Of a stretch of DNA of 12,690 nt, positions 6,107 to 12,690 are shown in pieces; positions within the stretch are counted from its first letter, which is position 1, and every line of letters starts with the position of its first letter. The stretch is from an uncultured Lachnospiraceae bacterium (GTDB taxonomy: Bacteria; Bacillota; Clostridia; Lachnospirales; Lachnospiraceae), in contig CABSEG010000080.1 of the NCBI GenBank assembly GCA_902476645.1, positions 1-12,690 of the forward strand, given 5' to 3'. Under the pieces are notes generated by a model. That model was not told where the DNA came from. It ran no database searches and was given only the letters and a program-made list of their open reading frames with translations. The translations under genes were made by a program, and so were the position numbers.

Positions 6107-8027
6107 AGCCGACTATCTTCCTCTTCTTTATGATCCAAATCAAGCTGGCTCCCATAATCAGAACGATACCGCCGATGAGAAACAGGTGGGTGCCGCTACC
6201 GCCTGTCTCCGGAATATCATACACCGGATTGTTCAACACGGACAGTACCACATTCATATCGCTTGTCCCATAAGGCTTGGCTGCTTCCACATCTGCTTTC
6301 ACAGTCGGATAATACATCGGAACTTTCACATATGTCCCCTGTGCATCCTTTGTATAAATTTTATTCGTGCCAAAATTCGCATAGGTTCCCGCAAATTGGG
6401 ACATATCCTGATATTCCTTATAGATTCCGTTTCCGTCCAGTTTATAGTACACCGGAACATTGCTCTGTGGAATAAGTCCGTAGGTGCCTCCCCGGTTTTC
6501 TGTCTCCACTTCATAACTGACATCATCCTGGACCTTGATCTGAATCATATTTTCTAAAAGAATGTATCCCTCCAGGGTCTTTGTTTCCTTCAGATAATAG
6601 GTTCCCGGGGTGAGCCCCCAAATATAGGCTCTTCCGTTTTTGTCCGTGGTGATGACACCGTTTTCGCTTTCCTGGTCCGGACAGTAAGAGGTTACATCCT
6701 GATAGGCTTTATTGGTGGAAGTCTTCTGTTTGAGACCGATCCTTGTGGTCTTGTCTTCTCGGTAGAGTTCAAATTCCACACCTGCCAGCGGCTCCTCCTC
6801 TTTATTAATTTTTGTCAAATCAATGCCATAGGTGTATACTCTCGGATCTGCCACGTCATCTACCACGGAGTCTTCCTGGTCTGCGCTTCCACCCTGATGG
6901 ATTCCTGCATCGTAGCCGTAGATCAGACTGGCGTGGTTGGGATTTCCCTCTGATGTTACAACACAATTCTCATTTAAAATCGCTGTATAGGTTACGATTA
7001 CATCTTCTCCTCCGTGGCCTTGCAGCAAGTTCCCGGTAGCTGTGATAAACTCTATTACAAATGAAAGCCCATCCTCCCCGTCGCTTATCTGCAAACGTTC
7101 CACTGGAATCTGAGTCTCTCCCACTGTAACAGACTGAATCTCCTGAAAGGTCAAACCTTCACTCATACAATCCGTAACCGCATACCGGGTTAAAGCATCC
7201 GCGCCCCCCGGCACCTGGGACCGGATCTCATAAAGGACGGTATCTCCCACACCTGCACTTGCATATTTCTCTCTTGCACTTCCTTCTACGATATGTTTCT
7301 GGATTTCAGGAGTATCCGCCTTATTTTTGGGATACAAAAATACGTCATACTGCCACAGGGTCCCCGGCTCGTAGGACTGATCGCCATCCACAACTGTGCC
7401 CGCATTGGTCATCGGCAAGGACACAAAGAAAGGGTTGGTTCTCTCATATACATTCGCAGGCACTTCTGACTCAATCACCAGGTATAGTCCCTGCTTTAAC
7501 CCCTTGGCAGAAGTTTTTCCGTCGCTGCCTGTGGGCTCCATGGCCGTTCCCTTCCGGTCTGTCACCTGCTCCAGTGTCTCTCTCCAAACCTCATCCTGAT
7601 TGGCATTTTGGAGGGCATCCACCAGCACGTCGGAAGTGTAAACACCCGGAATCAAATCTAAGGCTGAGGCCACCTGCCGGTCCTGAAGATCGTACTTCAG
7701 AGCAACCGCGGGTTCTGCCTCGCTTTGTACCAGGTCGGCCACTTTCAGGTATTTGAACACTACCCCGGACAACGGTACTGCTTCCTGTACCGTTCCTTCC
7801 ATATACAGTCCATCCCCTGCTATTCCTTCCTTTGCTGAACTGTATTTTCGAATATGTAAGCTGGTATCCAGCTCAGTGTCTATGGTCCCCTTCGTGTAAG
7901 TGATGACCTGGTCTGCTTCCTGCACCTGGATCACCTTGGATGCCGCCTGTGTTCCAAAAGCCACAGCCAGTACCAGTAATATGATCAGGGCAATCCACAT
8001 CCAAAACCTCTTGCCGTTTTTTCTCAT
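6105..8027 (-). CDS. LPXTG-anchored SpaH/EbpB-type major pilin-like protein
   Basis: A secreted, sortase-anchored surface protein of 640 residues from the 8027 start. It has a basic N-terminus and hydrophobic signal peptide (1-29, ending near GTQAA). A pilin-like motif LYPKN with Lys234 is the likely polymerisation residue. The second domain opens PEIQKHI (Lys244) and ends with GNPNHASLIYG (362-371), typical of isopeptide-bonded pilin domains. A SpaA/Cna-B domain (~399-510) has Lys406 in YGIDLTKIN and Glu481 in LKETKTLEGY. An unusual ~90-residue segment precedes the sorting signal IPETG (605-609), hydrophobic helix and KKRKIVG tail. Sortase class C enzymes polymerise such subunits, but no sortase or other pilin gene is in the window. 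The frame is open to 8090, where another ATG has GGGAG 9 nt upstream; 8027 gives the better signal peptide. Confidence 0.9.
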   Translation of the reverse strand: MRKNGKRFWMWIALIILLVLAVAFGTQAASKVIQVQEADQVITYTKGTIDTELDTSLHIRKYSSAKEGIAGDGLYMEGTVQEAVPLSGVVFKYLKVADLVQSEAEPAVALKYDLQDRQVASALDLIPGVYTSDVLVDALQNANQDEVWRETLEQVTDRKGTAMEPTGSDGKTSAKGLKQGLYLVIESEVPANVYERTNPFFVSLPMTNAGTVVDGDQSYEPGTLWQYDVFLYPKNKADTPEIQKHIVEGSAREKYASAGVGDTVLYEIRSQVPGGADALTRYAVTDCMSEGLTFQEIQSVTVGETQIPVERLQISDGEDGLSFVIEFITATGNLLQGHGGEDVIVTYTAILNENCVVTSEGNPNHASLIYGYDAGIHQGGSADQEDSVVDDVADPRVYTYGIDLTKINKEEEPLAGVEFELYREDKTTRIGLKQKTSTNKAYQDVTSYCPDQESENGVITTDKNGRAYIWGLTPGTYYLKETKTLEGYILLENMIQIKVQDDVSYEVETENRGGTYGLIPQSNVPVYYKLDGNGIYKEYQDMSQFAGTYANFGTNKIYTKDAQGTYVKVPMYYPTVKADVEAAKPYGTSDMNVVLSVLNNPVYDIPETGGSGTHLFLIGGIVLIMGASLIWIIKKRKIVG

Positions 8028-8131
8028 GATTCCCTTTTTCTCCTTTATGTATGTTCTCACAGCCGGATCACCGCATATCAGCAAGGACATCCGGAGCCGC
8101 TCCCGTTCTTTTACAGGTAGTATGCAATAAT
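8028..8131 (-). promoter_or_regulatory. ~100-nt pilin leader with hairpin potential
   Basis: The untranslated leader implied by the promoter runs from about 8131 to the start codon at 8027. In transcript sense CCGGAT (8094-8089) can pair with ATCCGG (8068-8063), a 6-bp stem with a 20-nt loop. That loop contains no start site but the stem covers the in-frame ATG at 8090. AAGGAG followed by AAAGGG just before 8027 supplies the ribosome binding site. I do not recognise a known riboswitch class, including the c-di-GMP types often linked to surface structures. The function of the leader is unknown. Confidence 0.4.
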
Positions 8132-8138
8132 TATATCT

Positions 8139-8167
8139 ATTATAAGTCCATTTTCCAAATATTTCAA
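8139..8167 (-). promoter_or_regulatory. Strong SigA-type promoter of the pilin gene
   Basis: On the minus strand TTGAAA (8167-8162) and a perfect TATAAT (8144-8139) are spaced 17 bp apart. This is the best -10 box in the window and lies between the cbiC terminator and the pilin start, so the pilin is transcribed independently of the cobalamin genes. Initiation is expected near 8131. Short AT-rich inverted repeats surround the -35 box but are too weak to call an operator. Confidence 0.75.
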
Positions 8168-8191
8168 GCTTTTATGGAAATTGAAACGTAC

Positions 8192-8238
8192 AAAAAAAGC
8201 CACTTTTCTGTATATCCATACAGAAAGTTGGCTTTTTT
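8192..8238 (-). terminator. Intrinsic terminator after cbiC
   Basis: The segments 8192-8213 and 8218-8238 form a long hairpin of about 21 positions (one C-T mismatch, one G-U wobble) with loop ATCC (8214-8217). Poly-A and poly-T tracts flank the GC-containing stem on both sides. On the minus strand the T-run reads from 8198 down to 8192. It begins 2 nt after the cbiC stop and so ends the cbiA-cbiB-cobD-cbiP-cbiC transcript. With the hairpin at 6066-6099 it brackets the pilin unit. The symmetrical tracts mean it could also stop plus-strand antisense transcription. Confidence 0.88.
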
Positions 8239-8240
8239 CG

Positions 8241-8876
8241 CTAATCTTCCCTTCCCAGTATATACAGCAGGGCGTTGCAGATACAGGCTGCAATGTTACT
8301 ACCGCCTTTTCTGCCTCTGGCAACGATATAGGGAACCTCCGTCTCCATAATCAGCTCTTTGGACTGCACCACATTGACAAATCCCACCGGAACACCAATC
8401 ACCAGTTCCGGACGGATATTTCCCTCACGAATCAACTCGTACAGCCGAATCAGTGCCGTTGGCGCGTTTCCGATGGCAAAAATCAGAGGCTTTTCCAGCT
8501 TCCTTGCTTTTTCCATACTGGCCACTGCCCGGGTAATTCCCTGCTCTTTCGCTTTTTGAGCCACATCCTCATCTGACATAAAGCAGTATACTTCTCCCCC
8601 ATATCTGGCCAGGTTCTTTTTATTAATTCCAGCCTTTGCCATCTGAGTGTCCGTCACAATACAGGCTCCGTTTTTGATTGCCTCCAGAGCCTGTTCCACT
8701 GCCCCTTTGGAAAAGCAGAGATTATCCGCATAGTCAAAGTCCGCGCTGGTGTGGATGCAGCGCTTGATAATGGGCGCTTCCATGGGTGGCAACTCTCTTC
8801 CCAGCTCCTGTGTGATGATCTCAAAGCTTCTGGCCTCAATTTCTCTTGGCTCCACTTGTTCCAGTTCTACTTTCAT
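8241..8876 (-). CDS. cbiC: Precorrin-8X / cobalt-precorrin-8 methylmutase
   Basis: CbiC moves the methyl group from C11 to C12 of the corrin ring precursor, giving (cobalt-)precorrin to cobyrinate. The 211-residue length is normal. The catalytic histidine is His42 in KRCIHTSADFDYAD. Other family blocks are VTDTQMAKAGIN (74-85), FAIGNAPTAL (133-142), GVPVGFVN (161-168) and GRKGGSNIAA (188-197), which line the substrate pocket. The ATG overlaps the cbiP stop (ATGA) and has AAGGAGG about 7 nt upstream. It is the last gene of the minus-strand operon, immediately followed by a terminator. The cobalt-dependent neighbours (CbiK) indicate a cobalt-corrinoid substrate in vivo; the aerobic equivalent is CobH. 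Confidence 0.96.
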   Translation of the reverse strand: MKVELEQVEPREIEARSFEIITQELGRELPPMEAPIIKRCIHTSADFDYADNLCFSKGAVEQALEAIKNGACIVTDTQMAKAGINKKNLARYGGEVYCFMSDEDVAQKAKEQGITRAVASMEKARKLEKPLIFAIGNAPTALIRLYELIREGNIRPELVIGVPVGFVNVVQSKELIMETEVPYIVARGRKGGSNIAACICNALLYILGRED

Positions 8877-10405
8877 GGCTTTTCCTCCTTATGGGGGATT
8901 CCCTGATCCAGGATCCCGTAAATCTGTTTCATATCCAGATGCCTGCGCAGTCCCTCCGCCAGCAGATCATACTGGGTTTCCTTGAAGGTTTGAAAATCGA
9001 TTCCCGTAATCTGAGAAGCATCCATTCCCTTTTGTCTTGCCAAAGCCGTTACCACGCCTTTAGCCACTTCCTCTTTATCAAAGATTCCGTGCACGTAAGT
9101 GCCTAGCACAGATCCTGAAAATGTGCCGTCCTGCTTGCGCCCTCCTTCTCCGACTTGATCCTGAATCCAAAGTGCTCTGGGACAGCCCTCCTTAAGAGTG
9201 GTCACACCCATATGGATTTCATAGCCCGTCAGGTGAACCCCTGAAAGGTCTGAGAAGAGTCCATCGATCTTTTCGAAGGCCCCCTCTACTCTGGTTCTGG
9301 TTTTTTCCGGCGTGAAAACAGTATCCATGGGAAGCAATCCCATTCCCCGAATCCAGCCTCCGGCCTCCACTCCTTCCGGATCCTGCAAGGTCTCTCCCAG
9401 CATCTGATAACCGCCGCAGATTCCAAAGACTGCTTTTCCTGTTTCGGCCAGTTTCAAGATAGCAGCCTCCAGTCCGTTCTGTCGCATCCACAGAAGATCC
9501 TCCATGGTGTTTTTCGTTCCCGGCAGAATCACCATATCCGGATTTTTCAAATCTGCGGTTCTCTGCACATAGCGCAAAGACACGCCCGGCATGTTTTCAA
9601 AGGGATTTAAATCTGTAAAATTAGAGATCCTTGGCAGCCGAATCACGGCGATGTCAATGGCTCCCACCTCTTGACTGCCGCTAAAACGCTCGCTTAAGCT
9701 ATCCTCATCCTCCACCTGTACCTGCAAATAAGGAGCCACGCCAACCACAGGAATGCCCGTCCTTTCCTCCAGCATATGTACCCCCGGATCCAGGATACTC
9801 TGATCTCCCCGAAATTTATTGATAATCATGCCCTTTACCATGGCACGCTCCCGGGCTTCCAAAAGTTCCAGCGTTCCCACCAGTTGGGCGAACACCCCTC
9901 CTCTGTCAATGTCCCCTACCAGGAGGACTGGAGCCTTTGCCATCTTTGCCATTCCCATATTGACAAAATCATCCTTTTTCAGATTGATCTCCGCAGGGCT
10001 GCCGGCTCCCTCGATGACTACGATGTCATACGACTTTGACAACTTCTCAAAAGCCTCCCGTACCTTGGGACGCAGCGTTTCTTTAAAGGCGTAATAATCT
10101 CTGGCCTTCATAGTGCCTAGTACTTCCCCGTTTACAATCACCTGGGAACCGCTTTCGTTTGTGGGCTTTAACAGGATGGGATTCATGTCCACCGTTGGGG
10201 CAATTCCCGCAGCCTCTGCCTGCATCACCTGCGCCCTTCCCATTTCCAGTCCTTCCTTCGTGATAAAGGAATTTAACGCCATATTCTGGGATTTAAAAGG
10301 AGCCACCCGGTATCCATCCTGTTTAAAGATCCGGCACAATCCTGCGCAAATCAGGCTTTTCCCCGCATTGGACATGGTTCCCTGTACCATAATGGTCTTT
10401 GCCAT
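8873..10405 (-). CDS. cbiP: Cobyric acid synthase (glutamine-hydrolysing)
   Basis: CbiP (CobQ in the aerobic nomenclature) amidates side chains b, d, e and g of adenosylcobyrinate a,c-diamide, using glutamine and ATP. The 510-residue protein has an N-terminal dethiobiotin-synthetase-like ATPase with the P-loop variant MVQGTMSNAGKS (6-17), KSQNMALNS (38-46) and VIEGAGSPAEINL (130-142). Its C-terminal class I glutamine amidotransferase domain has nucleophile Cys330 in FGICGGYQMLG, the motif TGYEIHMG (393-400) and catalytic His439 in GTYVHGIFD. The frame extends upstream to a TTG at 10444; the ATG at 10405 is preferred because the product then starts MAKTIMVQGTMSNAGKS as homologues do, with AGAGG 11 nt upstream. 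A 47-nt gap separates it from cobD, the largest in this operon; cbiC overlaps its end. Confidence 0.95.
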   Translation of the reverse strand: MAKTIMVQGTMSNAGKSLICAGLCRIFKQDGYRVAPFKSQNMALNSFITKEGLEMGRAQVMQAEAAGIAPTVDMNPILLKPTNESGSQVIVNGEVLGTMKARDYYAFKETLRPKVREAFEKLSKSYDIVVIEGAGSPAEINLKKDDFVNMGMAKMAKAPVLLVGDIDRGGVFAQLVGTLELLEARERAMVKGMIINKFRGDQSILDPGVHMLEERTGIPVVGVAPYLQVQVEDEDSLSERFSGSQEVGAIDIAVIRLPRISNFTDLNPFENMPGVSLRYVQRTADLKNPDMVILPGTKNTMEDLLWMRQNGLEAAILKLAETGKAVFGICGGYQMLGETLQDPEGVEAGGWIRGMGLLPMDTVFTPEKTRTRVEGAFEKIDGLFSDLSGVHLTGYEIHMGVTTLKEGCPRALWIQDQVGEGGRKQDGTFSGSVLGTYVHGIFDKEEVAKGVVTALARQKGMDASQITGIDFQTFKETQYDLLAEGLRRHLDMKQIYGILDQGIPHKEEKP

Positions 10406-10452
10406 CCGTATCACATCCTCTCTTCTACATTCTGTCTCTGTCAAGACTGTCC

Positions 10453-11505
10453 TTATACCGTTCTGGTCTCCTGTTGCATGCAGGTGCGAAGAGCTTCCAA
10501 AAGTCCATTGTTATCCTCTCTGGTGCGCACGGCAATACGAAAGTACCCTTTTCGAAGCCCCCGGTAATTGGAGCAGTCCCGAATCAAAATGCCCAGCCTT
10601 CTCATCCTTTCCCCCAGATCCGCAGGGCCCTCAAAAAACAGAAAATTCACTGTACCCGGATAAACTCTAAGCCCCAAAGCAGACATTTCCTGCTCCAGAT
10701 AGCTTCGTTCTCTTCTAATCAGTTTTCTGGTCTCTCTCACATAACCATCCTCCCGCAAAGCCGCTTCCCCTGCGGCCTGGGCGGGAATGGAGACGTTCCA
10801 GGGCTGCAAAACACCCCGCATGCGCTCCAGTAGCCTTTCATCGCTGCACATGCCGTAACCCAGCCTTAATCCCGGCATGGCATAAAGCTTGGTAAACGCA
10901 TTCAGCAGGAACAGATTGGGAAAACCTTTCAGGTACTCTTTAAGGCTGTAATCCTGGGGCCTTTCCAGAAATCCCAGAAAGCATTCATCCACTGCCAACA
11001 CTACCTGATGTCTGGCGCAGCATTCCAATACGTTTTCTAAAAACTCTTTTTTCAGCAAATCCCCGGTGGGATTATTGGGGTTGCACAAGATCACCAAATC
11101 CAACTCATCGCTGATCTGTTCCAGAAAGTCTTCCCCCACCAAAAATCCGTCTCTTCTATTATAATAAGTGCAGTGGCATTCTGATGCTGTAAGGGCCTGC
11201 TCATACTCTGCAAAGCTGGGGGCCGTCAGCAACGCTTTCTGTGGACGGATTGCCATGGCCAAGGCAAAGATCAACTCTGCCGCCCCATTTCCAAAGATCA
11301 GCTGCTTTCTTAAGACGCCTTCCTTTTCCGCCAGGGCCTGCCCAAGCGCTCTGCACTCCACATCCGGGTAGTATTCCATCCATGCGAGACTCTCACAGGC
11401 TGCTCGCCGCACTCCCTTTGGCGGACCTAAGGGATTGATGTTTGCGGAAAAATCCACTCGGATGCCATCCTGATAGATGTCTCCGCCGTGCTTATGTATT
11501 CTCAT
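10453..11505 (-). CDS. cobD: L-threonine-O-3-phosphate decarboxylase (aminotransferase fold)
   Basis: In the Salmonella naming, CobD is a PLP enzyme that makes (R)-1-amino-2-propanol O-2-phosphate, the linker joined to cobyric acid by CbiB. The 350-residue product has the fold-type I aminotransferase signature: FGNGAAELI (71-79) for cofactor phosphate, NPNNPTG (142-148), Asp173 in AVDECFLGF pairing with the pyridine nitrogen, Schiff-base Lys206 in NAFTKLYAMPGLRLGYG, and a carboxylate-binding Arg around 323-327. The N-terminus MRIHKHGGDIY followed by DFSANINPLGPP is characteristic of CobD and separates it from histidinol-phosphate aminotransferase, the main alternative. ATG at 11505 has AGAGG 7 nt upstream; a TTG at 11532 would overlap cbiB. 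It lies 14 nt after cbiB, its pathway partner. Confidence 0.93.
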   Translation of the reverse strand: MRIHKHGGDIYQDGIRVDFSANINPLGPPKGVRRAACESLAWMEYYPDVECRALGQALAEKEGVLRKQLIFGNGAAELIFALAMAIRPQKALLTAPSFAEYEQALTASECHCTYYNRRDGFLVGEDFLEQISDELDLVILCNPNNPTGDLLKKEFLENVLECCARHQVVLAVDECFLGFLERPQDYSLKEYLKGFPNLFLLNAFTKLYAMPGLRLGYGMCSDERLLERMRGVLQPWNVSIPAQAAGEAALREDGYVRETRKLIRRERSYLEQEMSALGLRVYPGTVNFLFFEGPADLGERMRRLGILIRDCSNYRGLRKGYFRIAVRTREDNNGLLEALRTCMQQETRTV

Positions 11506-11519
11506 ATATGGACCTCTTT

Positions 11520-12488
11520 TCAGAAAACCCAACCGACTACTCCCATTAGCAGGGCTGACAGCACGGCAGACAACACGGCTGTCAGATAGAGAAGCCGGTG
11601 AGCTTTTATAATATCCTCACACTCCACTGGCCGGATGGGGTCTCCAATGGTTTTCTTTTTATAAAGCGTTCCGAAATACCAGGCGTCCCCAGCCAACTGG
11701 ATGTCTAAGGCTCCTGCCATCACCGCCTCCGTGTGGGCAGAATTAGGACTTGCATGGTTTTCTTTATCCCTTCGATAGATCCGCAAAGCTCCTTTTGTAT
11801 TGTATCCGGAGAGGAAGGCCGCTCCGATCATGAGCCACGCACATATCCTGGCGGGAATAAAATTAACCAGATCGTCCAGCTTAGCCGCACATCTTCCAAA
11901 GTACTGATACCGTTCATTTTTATAACCTACCATGGAGTCCATGGTGTTAATAGATTTGTAAAAAAAGCCAAAGGCCGCGCCCCCCAAGGCCATAAAGAGC
12001 ATGGGAGCTATAACCCCGTCAGAGGCGTTTTCAGCCACAGTCTCCACCGCCGCTTTGGTAACCCCTGTCTCGTCCAGATTCTGGGTATCTCTGCCTACAA
12101 TCATGGATACGGCTTTTCTGGCCCCGCAAAGATCTTTCTCTCTCAGCTTATCATATACCTTTTTGCTTTCATCTCTAAGGGATCTGGTGGCCAAAAGCTG
12201 AAAGCACCAGAAAGTCTCCAGCGCTCCTCCCAAAACAGGGTGCGCTTTCCATGCCCAATACAGAAGAAAAGCCGGAATGCCGGTACTGATCAAAACCACC
12301 AGGAAAACCAGAAAGCCCCCTCCCAAAAGCTCCCCTTCTTTTGTTCTGGGAAGCAGTCTGCGTATGCCCCTTTCGCAAAGAGCGATCAGCCCCCCCACCA
12401 GACGAATCGGATGATAAAGCCATCTGGGATCTCCGATACAAAGATCCAATAAAAATCCTACCAGCAAGGGTAAAAACCATCGGATCAT
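11520..12488 (-). CDS. cbiB: Adenosylcobinamide-phosphate synthase CbiB
   Basis: CbiB is an integral membrane enzyme that attaches aminopropanol (phosphate) to adenosylcobyric acid, giving adenosylcobinamide (phosphate). The 322-residue protein has the family pattern: hydrophobic N-terminus with LCIGDPRWLYHPIRLVG (16-32), a membrane pair at about 57-80, AVETVAENASDGVIAP (147-162), NTMDSMVGYKNERY (181-194), and HASPNSAHTEAVMAGAL (245-261), followed by a C-terminal transmembrane helix (about 300-321). ATG at 12488 is supported by GGAGG 9 nt upstream and an ATGA overlap with the end of cbiA. It is called cobD in the Pseudomonas nomenclature, which must not be confused with the next gene here. 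Its substrate linker comes from the neighbouring cobD product. Confidence 0.95.
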   Translation of the reverse strand: MIRWFLPLLVGFLLDLCIGDPRWLYHPIRLVGGLIALCERGIRRLLPRTKEGELLGGGFLVFLVVLISTGIPAFLLYWAWKAHPVLGGALETFWCFQLLATRSLRDESKKVYDKLREKDLCGARKAVSMIVGRDTQNLDETGVTKAAVETVAENASDGVIAPMLFMALGGAAFGFFYKSINTMDSMVGYKNERYQYFGRCAAKLDDLVNFIPARICAWLMIGAAFLSGYNTKGALRIYRRDKENHASPNSAHTEAVMAGALDIQLAGDAWYFGTLYKKKTIGDPIRPVECEDIIKAHRLLYLTAVLSAVLSALLMGVVGWVF

Positions 12489-12690
12489 CTCTGTCTTCCT
12501 CCATATTCCACGCAGGATTGTAAAAACTCCAGGATAAAAGCCGGATTAGAGTAGTAATACAAATGGGGAAAGCCGGCTAAGGAATGATTCGTGGCGTGTA
12601 TACAACTCCAGGCGCGCCCTGTGGCAGGCTTTACGGCCTCGTAATCTTCCCCACAGCTTTCCCTATTTTGAGAGCGAAAGCTGTGGGGAA
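12485..12690 (-). CDS. cbiA: Cobyrinate a,c-diamide synthase, C-terminal end only
   Basis: Only the last 67 codons are visible; the gene starts beyond the right edge. Conserved C-terminal amidotransferase features of CbiA are clear: GEDYEAVKP, then AWSC, then AGFPHLYYYSNPAF with the probable catalytic His, then a short tail ending GGRQR. CbiA uses glutamine and ATP to amidate side chains a and c of cobyrinate, upstream of CbiP. The stop overlaps the cbiB start (ATGA, 12488-12485). Oddly, the residues nearest the edge (PHSFRSQNRES) do not give the HEFH-like motif I would expect there, and they coincide with a perfect inverted repeat, so the outermost bases may be divergent or artefactual. Identity rests on motif recognition from memory over a short fragment plus operon context. 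Confidence 0.8.
   Translation of the reverse strand, partial: PHSFRSQNRESCGEDYEAVKPATGRAWSCIHATNHSLAGFPHLYYYSNPAFILEFLQSCVEYGGRQR
12647..12690. repeat. Perfect 15-bp inverted repeat within cbiA, at window edge
   Basis: TTCCCCACAGCTTTC (12647-12661) and GAAAGCTGTGGGGAA (12676-12690) are exact reverse complements, separated by 14 nt. The repeat lies entirely inside the cbiA reading frame, has no adjacent T-run to make it a terminator, and its outer arm stops exactly at the last base of the window. It may be a real mRNA hairpin, the product of palindrome-directed mutation, or a fold-back artefact at a contig end. Confidence 0.85.

Noticed and set aside
8152..8186. Inverted repeats TTTCCA/TGGAAA and TTTCAA/TTGAAA around the pilin -35 box, considered as an operator or invertible promoter
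   Set aside because: Arms are only 6 bp, AT-rich, and the two pairs do not share a centre; this is expected by chance in AT-rich spacer DNA, and no recombinase is nearby.
8051..8576. Plus-strand open frames spanning the cbiC terminator and 3' end
   Set aside because: They cross a clear terminator hairpin and run antisense to cbiC; no coding pattern.
10406..10452. TTGACA (10444-10439, minus strand) as an internal promoter in the cobD-cbiP gap
   Set aside because: A perfect -35 box, but at 16-18 bp spacing the sequence is purine-rich with no credible -10 box.
1..12690. CRISPR arrays, insertion sequences, tRNA/rRNA genes and phage genes
   Set aside because: No regularly spaced repeats, transposase-like proteins, tRNA cloverleaf or rRNA-like sequence were seen on reading; the DNA is almost fully accounted for by biosynthetic genes and the pilin.

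Overview
The window is a cobalamin (vitamin B12) biosynthesis and cobalt-uptake locus from an anaerobic, low-to-mid GC Gram-positive bacterium. A Clostridia member of Lachnospiraceae type is the best guess. The grounds are anaerobic-pathway enzymes (CbiK, CbiC, CbiP, CbiA), an Energy-Coupling-Factor (ECF) cobalt transporter, strong AGGAGG-type ribosome binding sites, SigA-type promoters and a sortase-anchored pilin. The genus is inference; no rRNA or other marker gene is present.

Layout, left to right. (1) Positions 1-2179, minus strand: hemA, hemC and the first 20 codons of cobA (uroporphyrinogen-III methyltransferase), overlapping one another and making precorrin-2 precursors from glutamyl-tRNA. 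(2) Positions 2180-2607: a divergent control region with back-to-back promoters. On the plus strand it holds a cobalamin riboswitch followed by a terminator/antiterminator. (3) Positions 2608-6060, plus strand: cbiM-cbiN-cbiQ-cbiO-cbiK, a gap-free operon for cobalt import and insertion into sirohydrochlorin, closed by a bidirectional terminator. (4) Positions 6105-8167, minus strand: a lone major-pilin-like gene (SpaH/EbpB type) with its own strong promoter and a ~100-nt leader, insulated by terminators on both sides and unrelated to B12. (5) Positions 8192-12690, minus strand: cbiA (3' end only), cbiB, cobD, cbiP/cobQ and cbiC. These make the a,c-diamide, attach the aminopropanol arm, make its precursor, amidate the remaining side chains and perform the precorrin-8X methyl shift. 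A terminator hairpin follows cbiC.

Together, hemA/hemC/cobA feed precorrin-2, CbiMNQO brings in cobalt, CbiK inserts it, and CbiC/CbiA/CbiP/CbiB/CobD act later in the pathway. The ring methyltransferases and the lower-ligand genes (cobU/S/T) are not in view. The B12 riboswitch visibly controls only the cobalt operon. Both window ends cut genes (cobA and cbiA).

The least ordinary items are the orphan pilin transcription unit inside a B12 locus, the unusual linker before the pilin's sorting signal, and a perfect 15-bp inverted repeat inside cbiA that ends exactly at the last base of the window. That repeat could be a contig-end fold-back artefact. No clearly undescribed multi-gene system was found.
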